From Methylophilus sp. (GTDB taxonomy: Bacteria; Pseudomonadota; Gammaproteobacteria; Burkholderiales; Methylophilaceae), in the NCBI GenBank assembly GCA_030696695.1, contig JAUYRP010000011.1, positions 124,001-188,000 on the forward strand: a DNA stretch of 64,000 nucleotides. Direction: 5' to 3'. Of the stretch, positions 36,988 through 45,935 are shown one piece after another; positions within the stretch are counted from its first letter, which is position 1; each line of letters begins with the position of its first letter. The translations under genes and the position numbers were made by a program. The notes under the pieces were generated by a model, which searched no databases, was not told the origin of the DNA, and worked only from the letters and a program-made list of their open reading frames with translations.

Positions 36988-38595
36988 ATGACGTTTCTTA
37001 AACAGCATCCTAGAAGGCTCAATCCATTGTTACCTCCTCTCGCATTGATTAGTACTTGTATTGCACTTATTTTTTCAGTGCAATCCATCGCTGCAACGCC
37101 GCAAGTCAATGTCGCCGGCGATCAAATTCTAATTTTAGACGACCATTTACACAGTAACTTAACAGCTGACCCAATCGAAGAATTTATCAACGAGCACGGC
37201 GATTTTGCTGAATACGCAGGACAAGACGGTATATGGGAACGAATCCGTGACGGCTTTAGCATGCCTAATATTGACTCTGATTACACTGCTAAACACGAAA
37301 ATTGGTATGCTTCGCGCCCTGATTACGTCAAAAGAATGATGGAGCGTAGTCAAAAATACCTATTCCATATCGTGGAAGAAGTTGAAAAGCGTGGCATGCC
37401 AACAGAAATCGCCCTGCTACCTATGATTGAAAGCGCATACAACCCACAAGCGTATTCGCGCAGTCATGCATCTGGTATTTGGCAGTTTGTACCAGCGACA
37501 GGTAAAGACTACGGACTTAAACAAAATTATTGGACAGATAAACGCCGTGACGTTACTGCTGCCACTAATGCAGCACTTAATTATCTACAAAAATTACATG
37601 GTATGTTTGGCTCATGGGACTTAGCGCTTGCTGCTTATAATGCGGGTGAAGGTACCATCGCTCGCGCCATTGAGCGCAATCGTAAACAAGGATTGCCAAC
37701 TGATTACCAGCACTTACAATTACCAGCTGAAACAAAAAATTATGTGCCAAAACTGCAAGCAATCAAAAATATCGTTTTTAAACCAGATGATTTTGGCCTC
37801 AGCTTAACTGACATACCTAATCGTCCATATTTCACACGTGTGCTAGCACCTAAGCAGATCGATGCAAAGTTAGCAGCAGACTTGGCTGAAATTTCTTTTG
37901 ATGAATTCAGCGCACTTAACCCTAGTTATAACCGCCCAGTCATCGTATCCAACAACGAAGTACATGAATTGTTGCTTCCCACTTGGGCTGCTGATACATT
38001 TAAAGAAAACCTTGCGAACTATGACAAACCGCTTACAAGTTGGAAAACCTATTCCGCAAAGCGCGGCGAACGCATTGATTACATTGCGAAAAAATTCAAC
38101 ATTAAGGTTAGCGAATTAAGAGAAGTCAATAATTTATCTTCTAAAAAACAAATAGTGTCATCGCGTCCTCTTTTAGTCCCCACGAATTTTAGTAAAGATG
38201 GTCAATTAATTGATTCAAATATTGAAAATCAAATCAATCTTGCACATTTAAATGTAAACGTAGAAAATGAACCTAAAGTTAACAAAACCATCAGATACAA
38301 GGTTAAACAAGGCGACACAATTTCTGGGCTTGCTCAAAAATTCAATGTCCAGACAAGCCACCTGCTTAGTTTTAATGGGATTCGCGCAAGCCAGCTAAAA
38401 GCTGGACAAATTATTAAAATAGTGACGGATCAAACACAGTTTGGTATAGGCGCAAAAAACAATACTGGCAAACGATATAAATCAACAAACAATAGAAAAA
38501 AACACTCGGTAAAATCATCTAGGTATGTTAAATCCAAATCGAAAAAGTCGGCTAACACAGCTCGTAAAAACCGAGTATCCACAAAAATTCATTAG
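36988..38595 (+). CDS. mltD: Membrane-bound lytic murein transglycosylase D
   Basis: Cleaves peptidoglycan glycan strands with 1,6-anhydro end formation. From ATG 36988 a signal peptide covers about residues 1-36 (cleavage after SIAA). The SLT domain has catalytic Glu in LLPMIESAYNP and the GIWQFVPATGKDYGL block. Two LysM-type repeats follow: a weaker one beginning WKTYSAKRGERIDYIAKKF and a clear one beginning RYKVKQGDTISGLAQKF. The tail is rich in Lys, Ser and Asn. No lipobox Cys is evident, unlike E. coli MltD. It lies downstream of gloB, as in other proteobacteria. Confidence 0.92.
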   Translation: MTFLKQHPRRLNPLLPPLALISTCIALIFSVQSIAATPQVNVAGDQILILDDHLHSNLTADPIEEFINEHGDFAEYAGQDGIWERIRDGFSMPNIDSDYTAKHENWYASRPDYVKRMMERSQKYLFHIVEEVEKRGMPTEIALLPMIESAYNPQAYSRSHASGIWQFVPATGKDYGLKQNYWTDKRRDVTAATNAALNYLQKLHGMFGSWDLALAAYNAGEGTIARAIERNRKQGLPTDYQHLQLPAETKNYVPKLQAIKNIVFKPDDFGLSLTDIPNRPYFTRVLAPKQIDAKLAADLAEISFDEFSALNPSYNRPVIVSNNEVHELLLPTWAADTFKENLANYDKPLTSWKTYSAKRGERIDYIAKKFNIKVSELREVNNLSSKKQIVSSRPLLVPTNFSKDGQLIDSNIENQINLAHLNVNVENEPKVNKTIRYKVKQGDTISGLAQKFNVQTSHLLSFNGIRASQLKAGQIIKIVTDQTQFGIGAKNNTGKRYKSTNNRKKHSVKSSRYVKSKSKKSANTARKNRVSTKIH

Positions 38596-38612
38596 CTTTA
38601 TTTGGGGCAACG

Positions 38613-40304
38613 GTGATTAACCTCTTTCGCTATCGTCCGCAATTACGTTTTCTCAATACAATTGTTTTGAACAAATCACTCATTACCATTGTATTGGGCG
38701 TGGCGCTGGTAGGTTGCAATCAACCTAAAAACCAAATAGCCATTGACTACTCAACACCATACACCAGCACTGAAGGCGGCGCCATGATCAGCGCGATGAC
38801 TGCTGAGCCCAGCGGGCTGATTTACATGGTGGCAGGCGAATCGGCCTCAGCTGCTATCGCATCGAATATCTTTAACTCGCTATTGAAATACAACGCAAAC
38901 TTAGATTTAGAAGGCGAACTTGCTGAAAGCTGGTTAATTTCTAAAGATCAAAAAACCATTACGTTTAAGCTAAAACCCAATTTATCATGGGCGGATGGAA
39001 AGCCACTCACCAGCGCAGACGTATTGTTTACGTGGAAGTTAGTCATAGATGAAAACACACGTAGCCCATACGCATCCGATTTTCAGCTTGTGAAGAAAGC
39101 GGATGCGCCAGATCCGCTGACATTTAGCGTGACTTACGACCAAGCGTATGCCCCAGCACTTGATAGCTGGGCTGGGTTATCGATCCTGCCAGAACACTCA
39201 TTAAAAGGCCAAGACATACACACCACTTCCTTCGCGCGTAAGCCAGTAGGAAGCAACTATTACCAATTAGATACTTGGAAGAATGGCGAAAATATCACGC
39301 TATCACGCAATCCTAACAGCGTATTAGGTCCTGCAAACATCAATCAACTCATCACACGCATCATTCCAGATAATTCAGCACAGTTTCTAGAACTCATGGC
39401 AGACAATATTGATAGCATGGGGCTAGATCCAATTAAGTACTCGCGCATTATTCCTTCCCGTCCCGAACTGCAAAAAAAGTTAAACCTATACAAAGAGTTA
39501 GGTAATAGCTATACCTACATGGGATTTAATCTTAAACATAAGCCGTTCGATGATATACGTGTTAGAAAAGCTATCAACTATGCGATTGATAAACAAGAGA
39601 TCATAGATGGTGTGTACTTGGGGTTAGGCATCAACATTGCTTCTCCTTACAAACCTGGTACGCGTTGGAGTAACCCTGCTTTAAGCCCTTACCCATACGA
39701 CCCTAACAAAGCCAAAACACTGCTGCTAGAGGCCGGTTTTAAAGACACCGATGGCGATGGGATTGTAGAGCGTGATGGTAAACCTTTTGCGTTTGAAATC
39801 ATTACCAATCAAAACAAAGAGCGTGAAAAATCGGCGGTGTTGATACAACGCAGACTTAAAGATGTCGGTATTGATGTCAAAATAAGGGCCATTGAATGGG
39901 CAAGTTTTATTAGTCGCTTTATCAAAACTGGTGACTTTGATGTGGTAGTGCTAGGCTGGGGTTTAGGGTTAGACCCTGATCAGTTCAATATCTGGCACTC
40001 CAGTCAGCAAGCACCCGGTCAGTTTAATTTTATTGGTTACAATAATCCAACCATCGACAAGTTGTTAGAGCAAGGCAGGACAGAACTGGATCCTGACAAG
40101 CGCATGAAAATTTATCATGAATTCGCACAGGTGTTATTAGAAGACTGCCCTATTGTCTATTTATCTGCAGGCTATGGCCTCACCGCTATACACAAACGTG
40201 TGAAGGGAATTGCTAACCCAGTACCACCGGCTGGCGTGGGTTATGATTCTCATAAATGGTATATCCCAGCACCTTTTAGAAGAAATGTAATTAGCGCTCA
40301 ATAA
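38613..40304 (+). CDS. ABC transporter substrate-binding lipoprotein (SBP family 5)
   Basis: Periplasmic solute-binding protein of the peptide/nickel (OppA/DppA) class. The start is GTG 38613 with a GGGG ribosome-binding site a few bases upstream. A lipoprotein signal ends in LVGC with lipidated C35. The family blocks LAESWLISKDQKTITFKLKP, WADGKPLTSADV and VRKAINYAIDK are present. 563 residues. It is 17 bp after mltD and 2 bp before the first permease gene. The mltD linkage suggests, without proof, peptidoglycan-derived peptides as substrate. Confidence 0.92.
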   Translation: MINLFRYRPQLRFLNTIVLNKSLITIVLGVALVGCNQPKNQIAIDYSTPYTSTEGGAMISAMTAEPSGLIYMVAGESASAAIASNIFNSLLKYNANLDLEGELAESWLISKDQKTITFKLKPNLSWADGKPLTSADVLFTWKLVIDENTRSPYASDFQLVKKADAPDPLTFSVTYDQAYAPALDSWAGLSILPEHSLKGQDIHTTSFARKPVGSNYYQLDTWKNGENITLSRNPNSVLGPANINQLITRIIPDNSAQFLELMADNIDSMGLDPIKYSRIIPSRPELQKKLNLYKELGNSYTYMGFNLKHKPFDDIRVRKAINYAIDKQEIIDGVYLGLGINIASPYKPGTRWSNPALSPYPYDPNKAKTLLLEAGFKDTDGDGIVERDGKPFAFEIITNQNKEREKSAVLIQRRLKDVGIDVKIRAIEWASFISRFIKTGDFDVVVLGWGLGLDPDQFNIWHSSQQAPGQFNFIGYNNPTIDKLLEQGRTELDPDKRMKIYHEFAQVLLEDCPIVYLSAGYGLTAIHKRVKGIANPVPPAGVGYDSHKWYIPAPFRRNVISAQ

Positions 40305-40306
40305 CC

Positions 40307-41329
40307 ATGCTTAGCTATTTAATTAAACGTATTTTATGGATGATCCCAATGCTGATTGGTATCAGTCTTATTTCCTTCTTTATCATGCATTTAGCGCCTG
40401 GTGACATTACCAGTAATGAAGCCGCATTTAATCCAAAAGCATCAGAAGAGTCTCGCCAGAAACTGCGTGAACTCTACCATTTAGATGAACCGGTCGTTGT
40501 ACAGTACGGTTTGTGGCTAAAGCGCATGGTACAACTAGATTTTGGCAACTCATTTGCTGGCCATCAAAAGCCAGTTTTTTGGGAAACCACAGATAAAGAT
40601 GGCAACATCACAAAAGGCATGATTCAGGAAGCCTTACCCATCACATTAATGATTAATATTCTAGGCCTCATCATTACGCTCAGTTTGGCGATTCCGCTTG
40701 GTGTGATTGCGGCCAGACGCTATCAAGGTTGGCAAGACCGATCGATTACTCTGTTTAATTTTATTGGGTTTTCAATTCCTGGTTTTTGGTTATCTTTGTT
40801 ACTTATGTATTGGCTAGGCGTGATGAACAATTGGTTGCCAATTTCAGGCTTACATAGCCTCGATTACGACACGCTTGATACCTGGGGGAAATTTAAAGAT
40901 AGTCTAAGCCATCTTGTCATGCCCGTGATTATTCCATCGGTAACAGGGCTAGCTGGCATCACCTTATTTGTTAAAAACGGTATGCTAGATGTGCTCAATC
41001 AAGATTACATTACCACGGCACGGGCCAAGGGGCTTAACGAACGCCAAGTGGTCTACACCCATGCACTGAGAAACGCCCTGCTTCCATTAATTACTATTGT
41101 GGGTCTATCCATCCCAGGGTTGATTGGCGGTTCTGTCATTGCAGAAACTATTTTTGCAATTCCTGGCATGGGTAAACTATTTTATGATGCCGTACTGATG
41201 CGTGACTTCCCGGTTGTCATGGGCATACTAACGATTGGCTCGGCACTGACCTTATTGGGGAACCTGATTGCTGATATTTCTTATGCTTGGGCCGACCCGC
41301 GTGTTAGACGTGGTGTGGTGAGGGGATAA
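40307..41329 (+). CDS. ABC transporter permease, DppB/OppB type
   Basis: Inner-membrane permease of 340 residues with about six membrane helices. The first 26 residues form the characteristic YLIKRILWMIPMLIGISLISF helix, followed by FIMHLAPGD. The cytoplasmic EAA loop reads TARAKGLNERQVVYTHALRNALLP. The KDGNITKGMIQEALP insert is typical of the longer YejB/OppB branch. It sits 2 bp after the binding-protein gene and 1 bp before the second permease gene. Confidence 0.93.
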   Translation: MLSYLIKRILWMIPMLIGISLISFFIMHLAPGDITSNEAAFNPKASEESRQKLRELYHLDEPVVVQYGLWLKRMVQLDFGNSFAGHQKPVFWETTDKDGNITKGMIQEALPITLMINILGLIITLSLAIPLGVIAARRYQGWQDRSITLFNFIGFSIPGFWLSLLLMYWLGVMNNWLPISGLHSLDYDTLDTWGKFKDSLSHLVMPVIIPSVTGLAGITLFVKNGMLDVLNQDYITTARAKGLNERQVVYTHALRNALLPLITIVGLSIPGLIGGSVIAETIFAIPGMGKLFYDAVLMRDFPVVMGILTIGSALTLLGNLIADISYAWADPRVRRGVVRG

Positions 41330-41330
41330 C

Positions 41331-42170
41331 ATGCGTCTTGATATTCTCAAAAAAGCACTCTCCAACCCGCTTGCACTAGCAGGTTTTATCATCATCCTGA
41401 CTATTTTTTTGTTGGCGATGTTAGCACCTCTTATATCCCCATACGACCCTGATGCTATTAACGTTAAAGCGATATTATTAGCACCCTCATTTGAGCACTG
41501 GATGGGCACTGATGGCCTAGGTCGCGATGTGTTAAGCCGCATGTTGCATGGCGGGCGTATTTCGTTGCTAGTTGGCTTAGTCGCTGTTGGCATCTCCACA
41601 TTAATCGGTATTATTTTAGGCGCCTTGGCCGGGTACTACAGAGGCTGGGTCGACACGCTCATCATGCGCCTAGTGGATATCATGTTGTCTATCCCCAGCT
41701 TCTTTCTCATATTAGCAGTTATTGCTTTCTTAACGCCCTCCATCATTAATATCATGATTGTCATCGGTGTCACTTCTTGGATGGGCGTCACGAGATTGGT
41801 AAGAGCTGAATTTCTAAGCTTATCAGAGCGAGAATTTGTACAAGCTTCACGCACACTTGGCGCAAAAGATGCGCGTCTCATTTTTACGCATTTATTGCCG
41901 AACAGCTTAACGCCCATCATCGTAAGCGCAGTTTTAGGTGTTGCCAGTGCTGTACTGTTAGAGTCTGGGCTAAGTTTTCTTGGCTTGGGCGTGCAAGCGC
42001 CACAATCGTCTTGGGGCAATATTCTGACCGATGGCAAGGAATACATTCAGTTCGCATGGTGGTTATCACTGTACCCAGGGATGGCGATTTTAATCACTGT
42101 GTTAGGGTATAATCTGCTTGGCGAGGGCTTGCGTGACGCACTTGACCCTAGGAGTGGTTCAAACCGATAA
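41331..42170 (+). CDS. ABC transporter permease, DppC/OppC type
   Basis: Second permease of the pair, 279 residues. An N-terminal helix is followed by the ISPYDPDAI and HWMGTDGLGRDVLSRMLHGGRISL blocks of DppC proteins; the EAA loop is ASRTLGAKDARLIFTHLLPNS. No ATPase gene follows: the next gene is fabI after 71 bp. Energy must come from ATPases encoded elsewhere. Confidence 0.93.
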   Translation: MRLDILKKALSNPLALAGFIIILTIFLLAMLAPLISPYDPDAINVKAILLAPSFEHWMGTDGLGRDVLSRMLHGGRISLLVGLVAVGISTLIGIILGALAGYYRGWVDTLIMRLVDIMLSIPSFFLILAVIAFLTPSIINIMIVIGVTSWMGVTRLVRAEFLSLSEREFVQASRTLGAKDARLIFTHLLPNSLTPIIVSAVLGVASAVLLESGLSFLGLGVQAPQSSWGNILTDGKEYIQFAWWLSLYPGMAILITVLGYNLLGEGLRDALDPRSGSNR

Positions 42171-42241
42171 ATCTATCCATCAACACGTGTGATAGAGCGC
42201 AGTAGAACCTATCACAAGACATTCAAACATTAGGATAGATT
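42170..42241 (+). repeat. Nested inverted repeats in the fabI leader
   Basis: Outer 9-bp perfect inverted repeat: AATCTATCC at 42170-42178 with GGATAGATT at 42233-42241. Inside it is an 8-bp inverted repeat: TGTGATAG at 42188-42195 with CTATCACA at 42209-42216 (13-nt loop). The right outer arm includes most of the AGGA ribosome-binding site (42232-42235) six bases before the fabI ATG, so folding would hide it. Confidence 0.7.
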
Positions 42242-43027
42242 ATGGGCTTTCTTTCAGGTAAAAAAATTCTTATTGCTGGCCTACTCAGCAACCGTTCAAT
42301 TGCATATGGCATCGCTTCTGCCATGAAGCGCGAAGGCGCAGAACTTGCATTTACCTATCAATTAGAAAAACATGAAAAACGTGTAGCAGACTTAGCGGCT
42401 GACTTTGGCTCAACCATAGTATTGCCATGCGATGTAGCAGAAGATACGCAAATTGACGCTTTGTTTCCAGCGCTCGCTAAACACTGGGATGGCCTAGATA
42501 GCTTGGTGCATTCTCTTGCATTTGTACCAAAAGTTGCTTTAGATGGCGATTACTTAGATGCTGTGAACCGTGAATACTTTAGAATAGCGCACGACATCAG
42601 TTCTTATAGCTTTTCAGCATTAGCGAAAGTGGCATACCCTATGATGGCTGGACGCGGCGGTAGCTTGCTGACTCTCAGTTACTTAGGCGCTGAGCGTACC
42701 ATGCCAAATTACAACGTCATGGGTGTGGCAAAAGCCAGTTTAGAAGCCAATGTGCGTTATTTAGCGCAAAGCTTAGGTCCACGTGGCATTCGTGTCAATG
42801 CAGTATCGGCTGGTCCTATCAAAACACTGGCGGCGTCTGGCATTGCTGATTTTGACAAGATGATTGGCTTCAATGAACGTCATGCTGCTTTACGTCGTAA
42901 TGTCACAATCGAAGAGGTGGGTAACACAGCTGCATTTTTATGCAGTGATTTAGCGTCTGGCATTACTGGAGAGATTACCTATGTGGATGGTGGCATGAAT
43001 ATCACTGCTGCTGGCCAAATAGATTAA
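42242..43027 (+). CDS. fabI: Enoyl-[acyl-carrier-protein] reductase (NADH)
   Basis: Last reduction of the fatty-acid elongation cycle and the triclosan/diazaborine target. Cofactor loop [15 protein letters not shown] at 11-25; Y147, Y157 and K164 (NYNVMGVAK) align with E. coli Y146, Y156 and K163. 261 residues is standard. It is preceded by a 71-bp leader with nested inverted repeats that cover the ribosome-binding site and followed by a strong bidirectional terminator. Confidence 0.96.
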   Translation: MGFLSGKKILIAGLLSNRSIAYGIASAMKREGAELAFTYQLEKHEKRVADLAADFGSTIVLPCDVAEDTQIDALFPALAKHWDGLDSLVHSLAFVPKVALDGDYLDAVNREYFRIAHDISSYSFSALAKVAYPMMAGRGGSLLTLSYLGAERTMPNYNVMGVAKASLEANVRYLAQSLGPRGIRVNAVSAGPIKTLAASGIADFDKMIGFNERHAALRRNVTIEEVGNTAAFLCSDLASGITGEITYVDGGMNITAAGQID

Positions 43028-43057
43028 TGGTCAATATAAGATAGCCAATATAGCCAT

Positions 43058-43088
43058 AAAAAAAGCTGATACTACATCAGCTTTTTTT
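43058..43088. terminator. Bidirectional terminator between fabI and ppiD
   Basis: Seven A, GCTGAT stem, ACTAC loop, ATCAGC stem, seven T. It serves fabI on the plus strand and ppiD on the minus strand. Confidence 0.92.
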
Positions 43089-43116
43089 ATTTTCCTATAA
43101 CCAAAACGTTTTCATG

Positions 43117-45003
43117 TTATTCAGCTTTACTAAATAGCACACTGGTATTGACTTGGATATCTTCTTTAGACTTAAGTGATGCCGCGTAAGCACTGATGTA
43201 TTCGGCAGCTAAAGCTGCTTGATAATCAGACTCAGCTGTCTGTTTTGCATCTTCATCATCCCCTAGCTGATTAGTCACACCAAGCACTTTCACAATTACA
43301 TACGACTTATTTTCATCCATAAACCCAGCGTAGGCAGGCAATTGATCTGCATTAATTTTAAATACCTGATTCATCACTCCGTTAGACAAACCTTGTGCGT
43401 TTTTACGATCAACTACAACAGATGGTATCCACTCTAATCCCTTTACAGAATCACCTGATTTCAGTTTTGTTAAGGTGTCTTCGCCTTTTTCAGTTGCAAT
43501 CTTCACAGCTTGCTCCAGCTTCAGCACAGACTCAATTCCAGACTTTACCTCCTCAAAACTACGAGGCGCTTCTGGCTTATATTCAACAACTCTTACCGCA
43601 ACCAAATTATTTGGGGATACTTCTACAGCTTCTGAATTGCGCTTTTCTTTTAGTACTTCATCAGAAAAAGCCATGGTCATTAATTTATCGTTCTTAAAAA
43701 ATTTAGCGCCATCTGCACGACTCATCAATGGAGTGGTTTGCAACTGCAAATTAAATTTCTTGGCAACTGGATCCAAACTAGCAGATTGCTCATACACGAT
43801 ATTACTAAAGTCTTCGGATAGTTCAGCGTATTTAGCTTGTGCTTTTTGGAAAATTAACTCGGCTTTGATCTGCGGCTTCATTTGATCAAAAGACGAAGAC
43901 TCACCGGTTACGCCATTGAGCTTAATAATATGATATCCAAACTCAGACTCAACTAACTCACTGATTTGATTCACCTTCATACTAAAAACTGCATCTTCAA
44001 ACGGCTTTACCATAGCTCCACGTCCAAAGCTACCTAAGTCACCACCCTTAGTTGCAGAGCCAGTATCTTGAGAGTATTTAATGGCGAGCTCTTCAAAACT
44101 TTTAGGATTTTTCTTAACTTGCGCAAGAATATCCAATGCTTTCTCTTTGGCAGCAGCTTTATCTTGCCCAGAGAAACCAATCAAAATGTGACTAGCTTGG
44201 CGTTGTTCATCCCCTTGCAACTTAGCTGCGTTAGCATCGTAAAACTCTTTCACCTCTTCATCTGATACGCTCACTTGCCCCATCAAGCCAGCCGCAGATA
44301 GCAAGGCAAATTCCAACTTCACCTGCTCTGGCACTTTAAATTTATCTTTATGCAGTGCGTAATATTCTTTTACTTGTTCAGGCGTAATTTTAATCTGTGC
44401 AATAAACTCTGCAGCCTTGACATCTACAGTCGTGACTTCACGTTGTTGAAATGCAAACTGCAGCGCCTTTTCTGCAACTGCTTTTGGCGCAAATGCAAGT
44501 TTCGCAATACCATCTCTTGCTTGTTGCGTCATCAAATCGTTACGTATGCTACTTTCGAACTTTGCAGCGGTTAATTTATTTTGCTGTAATGTCTTTTGAT
44601 ATAAATCCTCAGAAAACTTACCATTTTCTTGAAATTCGGGCATGCCTAAAATATGTTGATTTAGTTGATCATCACTAATTTTAAAGTGAACTCGCTGCAC
44701 TTCTTTACTTACTAGGCGCCTTGTGATGAGTCCATCCAAGACAGATTGTTTTAATTCTGGACTGTCCAAAAGTGCTACATCTACTTTCTGACCTTCAGAT
44801 TGAAGACGATTACGTACATTTTCAATTGAGTTACTGAATTCTTGTACAGATATTTTCTCACCGGCAACGGTTGCTACCGCAACATTACCGCCCGCTTGAT
44901 TTAAATATGAATCAATCCCAAACAATGCGAATGGAATGGTAATCAACGCTAAAATCGCTTTTGCTAACCAGCCCTGTGTATGCTTTCTAATTGCGTCTAA
45001 CAT
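43117..45003 (-). CDS. ppiD: Periplasmic folding chaperone / peptidyl-prolyl isomerase PpiD
   Basis: Inner-membrane-anchored chaperone at the SecYEG exit. From ATG 45003, preceded by an AAGGA ribosome-binding site, the protein has 628 residues: a single anchor at about 13-32 (WLAKAILALITIPFALFGI), a SurA_N-type chaperone region to about 230, one parvulin domain (RQASHILIGFSG to HIIKLNGV, about 255-365) and a long C-terminal helical part. The reading frame is open ten codons upstream, but that part is not family-like. Position downstream of hupB and two tRNAs matches the conserved lon-hupB-ppiD order. Confidence 0.94.
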   Translation of the reverse strand: MLDAIRKHTQGWLAKAILALITIPFALFGIDSYLNQAGGNVAVATVAGEKISVQEFSNSIENVRNRLQSEGQKVDVALLDSPELKQSVLDGLITRRLVSKEVQRVHFKISDDQLNQHILGMPEFQENGKFSEDLYQKTLQQNKLTAAKFESSIRNDLMTQQARDGIAKLAFAPKAVAEKALQFAFQQREVTTVDVKAAEFIAQIKITPEQVKEYYALHKDKFKVPEQVKLEFALLSAAGLMGQVSVSDEEVKEFYDANAAKLQGDEQRQASHILIGFSGQDKAAAKEKALDILAQVKKNPKSFEELAIKYSQDTGSATKGGDLGSFGRGAMVKPFEDAVFSMKVNQISELVESEFGYHIIKLNGVTGESSSFDQMKPQIKAELIFQKAQAKYAELSEDFSNIVYEQSASLDPVAKKFNLQLQTTPLMSRADGAKFFKNDKLMTMAFSDEVLKEKRNSEAVEVSPNNLVAVRVVEYKPEAPRSFEEVKSGIESVLKLEQAVKIATEKGEDTLTKLKSGDSVKGLEWIPSVVVDRKNAQGLSNGVMNQVFKINADQLPAYAGFMDENKSYVIVKVLGVTNQLGDDEDAKQTAESDYQAALAAEYISAYAASLKSKEDIQVNTSVLFSKAE

Positions 45004-45182
45004 AAAACAATATCCTTCAATTACACGTATCACGCGTTCTATAATTTATACAACAAACATCATATGTATCATATGCTTTGCAACCCAACAATATATCACA
45101 AGCCAAGCTTGATTACAGCTCAATAATCCATTCACTTACTAGCATGGACTTTTCGGTTATTTTGTTGGGATATTTAGAAAAT

Positions 45183-45213
45183 AAAAAAGCGAATCATCAA
45201 GATTCGCTTTTTT
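45183..45213 (-). terminator. Terminator after tRNA-Asp
   Basis: GCGAATC stem, five-base loop, GATTCGC stem, flanked by A6 and T6. It lies just downstream of tRNA-Asp in the minus direction and separates the tRNAs from ppiD. Confidence 0.88.
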
Positions 45214-45219
45214 ATTAAT

Positions 45220-45296
45220 TGGCGGAGTGGACGGGGCTCGAACCCGCGACCCCCGGCGTGACAGGCCGGTATTCTAACCAACTGAACTACCACTCC
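45220..45296 (-). tRNA. tRNA-Asp (GTC)
   Basis: 77 nt. The acceptor GGAGTGG pairs with CCACTCC, the anticodon loop CTGTCAC reads GTC, the T-arm contains GGTTCGAGCC, and the 3' CCA is encoded (45220-45222). Second of two tRNA genes between hupB and ppiD. Confidence 0.97.
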
Positions 45297-45323
45297 AGTT
45301 GTTTATTTTATGTCGATATCACT

Positions 45324-45356
45324 AAAAACAAAGAGTGCTAAAGCAACTAGCACTCT
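45324..45356 (-). terminator. Hairpin with short U-rich tail between tRNA-Val and tRNA-Asp
   Basis: A 9-bp stem AGAGTGCTA/TAGCACTCT with a 7-nt loop; in the minus direction it is followed by TTGTTTTT. Probably ends or processes the tRNA-Val transcript, or separates the two tRNAs. Confidence 0.6.
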
Positions 45357-45388
45357 CAATTATTCTAGGCGATATGTCTGTTAGGTTT

Positions 45389-45464
45389 TGGTGGGTGCTA
45401 ACGGGGTCGAACCGCTGACATTCGCCTTGTAAGGGCGACGCTCTACCAACTGAGCTAAGCACCC
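45389..45464 (-). tRNA. tRNA-Val (TAC)
   Basis: 76 nt. Acceptor GGGTGCT, D-arm AGCTCAGTTGGTAGAGC, anticodon loop CTTACAA reading TAC, T-arm GGTTCGACC, discriminator A and an encoded CCA at 45389-45391. Lies just downstream of hupB on the minus strand. Confidence 0.97.
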
Positions 45465-45537
45465 TGCATAACTTTACAAACTAAACTCTATAAAACTTTG
45501 CAGTACTGTCTGATTAATTTCTTAATCAGTAAAAACG

Positions 45538-45810
45538 CTAGTTTACAGCATCTTTAAGCGCTTTACCAGCCCTAAATTTAGGAGAATTTGCTGCGCTGAT
45601 ATTAATTGTTGCACCTGTGCGAGGATTGCGACCAGAACGCGCTGCACGCTTCCCAACATAAAAAGAGCCAAAACCAATTAAAGTGACCAAATCACCTTTT
45701 TTAAGTGCTTTTGTAATTGCTTCTGTTGTTGCATCTAGTGAGCGGCCAGCGGCAGCTTTAGAGATTCCTGCTGCTTTAGCAATTTGATCAATCAATTCTG
45801 ATTTATTCAC
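45538..45810 (-). CDS. hupB: DNA-binding protein HU
   Basis: 90-residue histone-like nucleoid protein. N-terminal [15 protein letters not shown] dimerisation helices, then [21 protein letters not shown] with the Arg-rich DNA-grasping arm and the intercalating Pro. A GAGGGG ribosome-binding site precedes the ATG. It has its own strong promoter in the gap after lon, and the gene order lon-hupB-ppiD is conserved. Confidence 0.96.
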   Translation of the reverse strand: MNKSELIDQIAKAAGISKAAAGRSLDATTEAITKALKKGDLVTLIGFGSFYVGKRAARSGRNPRTGATINISAANSPKFRAGKALKDAVN

Positions 45811-45844
45811 GTGTATCCCCTCAAAGGTTATTTTAAAAAAATGT

Positions 45845-45860
45845 TACAGGCCTTCCTGTA
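45845..45860 (-). repeat. Small hairpin in the hupB 5' leader
   Basis: TACAGG, loop of four, CCTGTA: a 6-bp stem just downstream of the predicted hupB transcription start. Might stabilise the mRNA 5' end; role not known. Confidence 0.4.
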
Positions 45861-45865
45861 TTAGC

Positions 45866-45895
45866 TTTATATCAAGTGACAAAAGGCTATGTCAA
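45866..45895 (-). promoter_or_regulatory. Sigma-70 promoter of hupB
   Basis: On the minus strand a perfect -35 TTGACA (45890-45895), 18-bp spacer and -10 TATAAA (45866-45871), about 55 bp upstream of the hupB start. The best sigma-70 promoter match I see in the window. Confidence 0.75.
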
Positions 45896-45906
45896 GAACT
45901 TAACGT

Positions 45907-45935
45907 TTAAATTAGGTATATTTGTCCTAATTTAA
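45907..45935 (-). repeat. 10-bp hairpin at the lon stop codon
   Basis: TTAAATTAGG, 9-nt loop, CCTAATTTAA, overlapping the lon stop. It is AT-rich and lacks a U-tail, so it may be a weak terminator or a 3'-end stabiliser between lon and the hupB promoter. Confidence 0.5.

Noticed and set aside
45510-45529. CTGATTAA/TTAATCAG hairpin just after hupB as its terminator
   Set aside because: An 8-bp stem exists, but there is no U-run downstream in the minus direction, so I do not call it a terminator.
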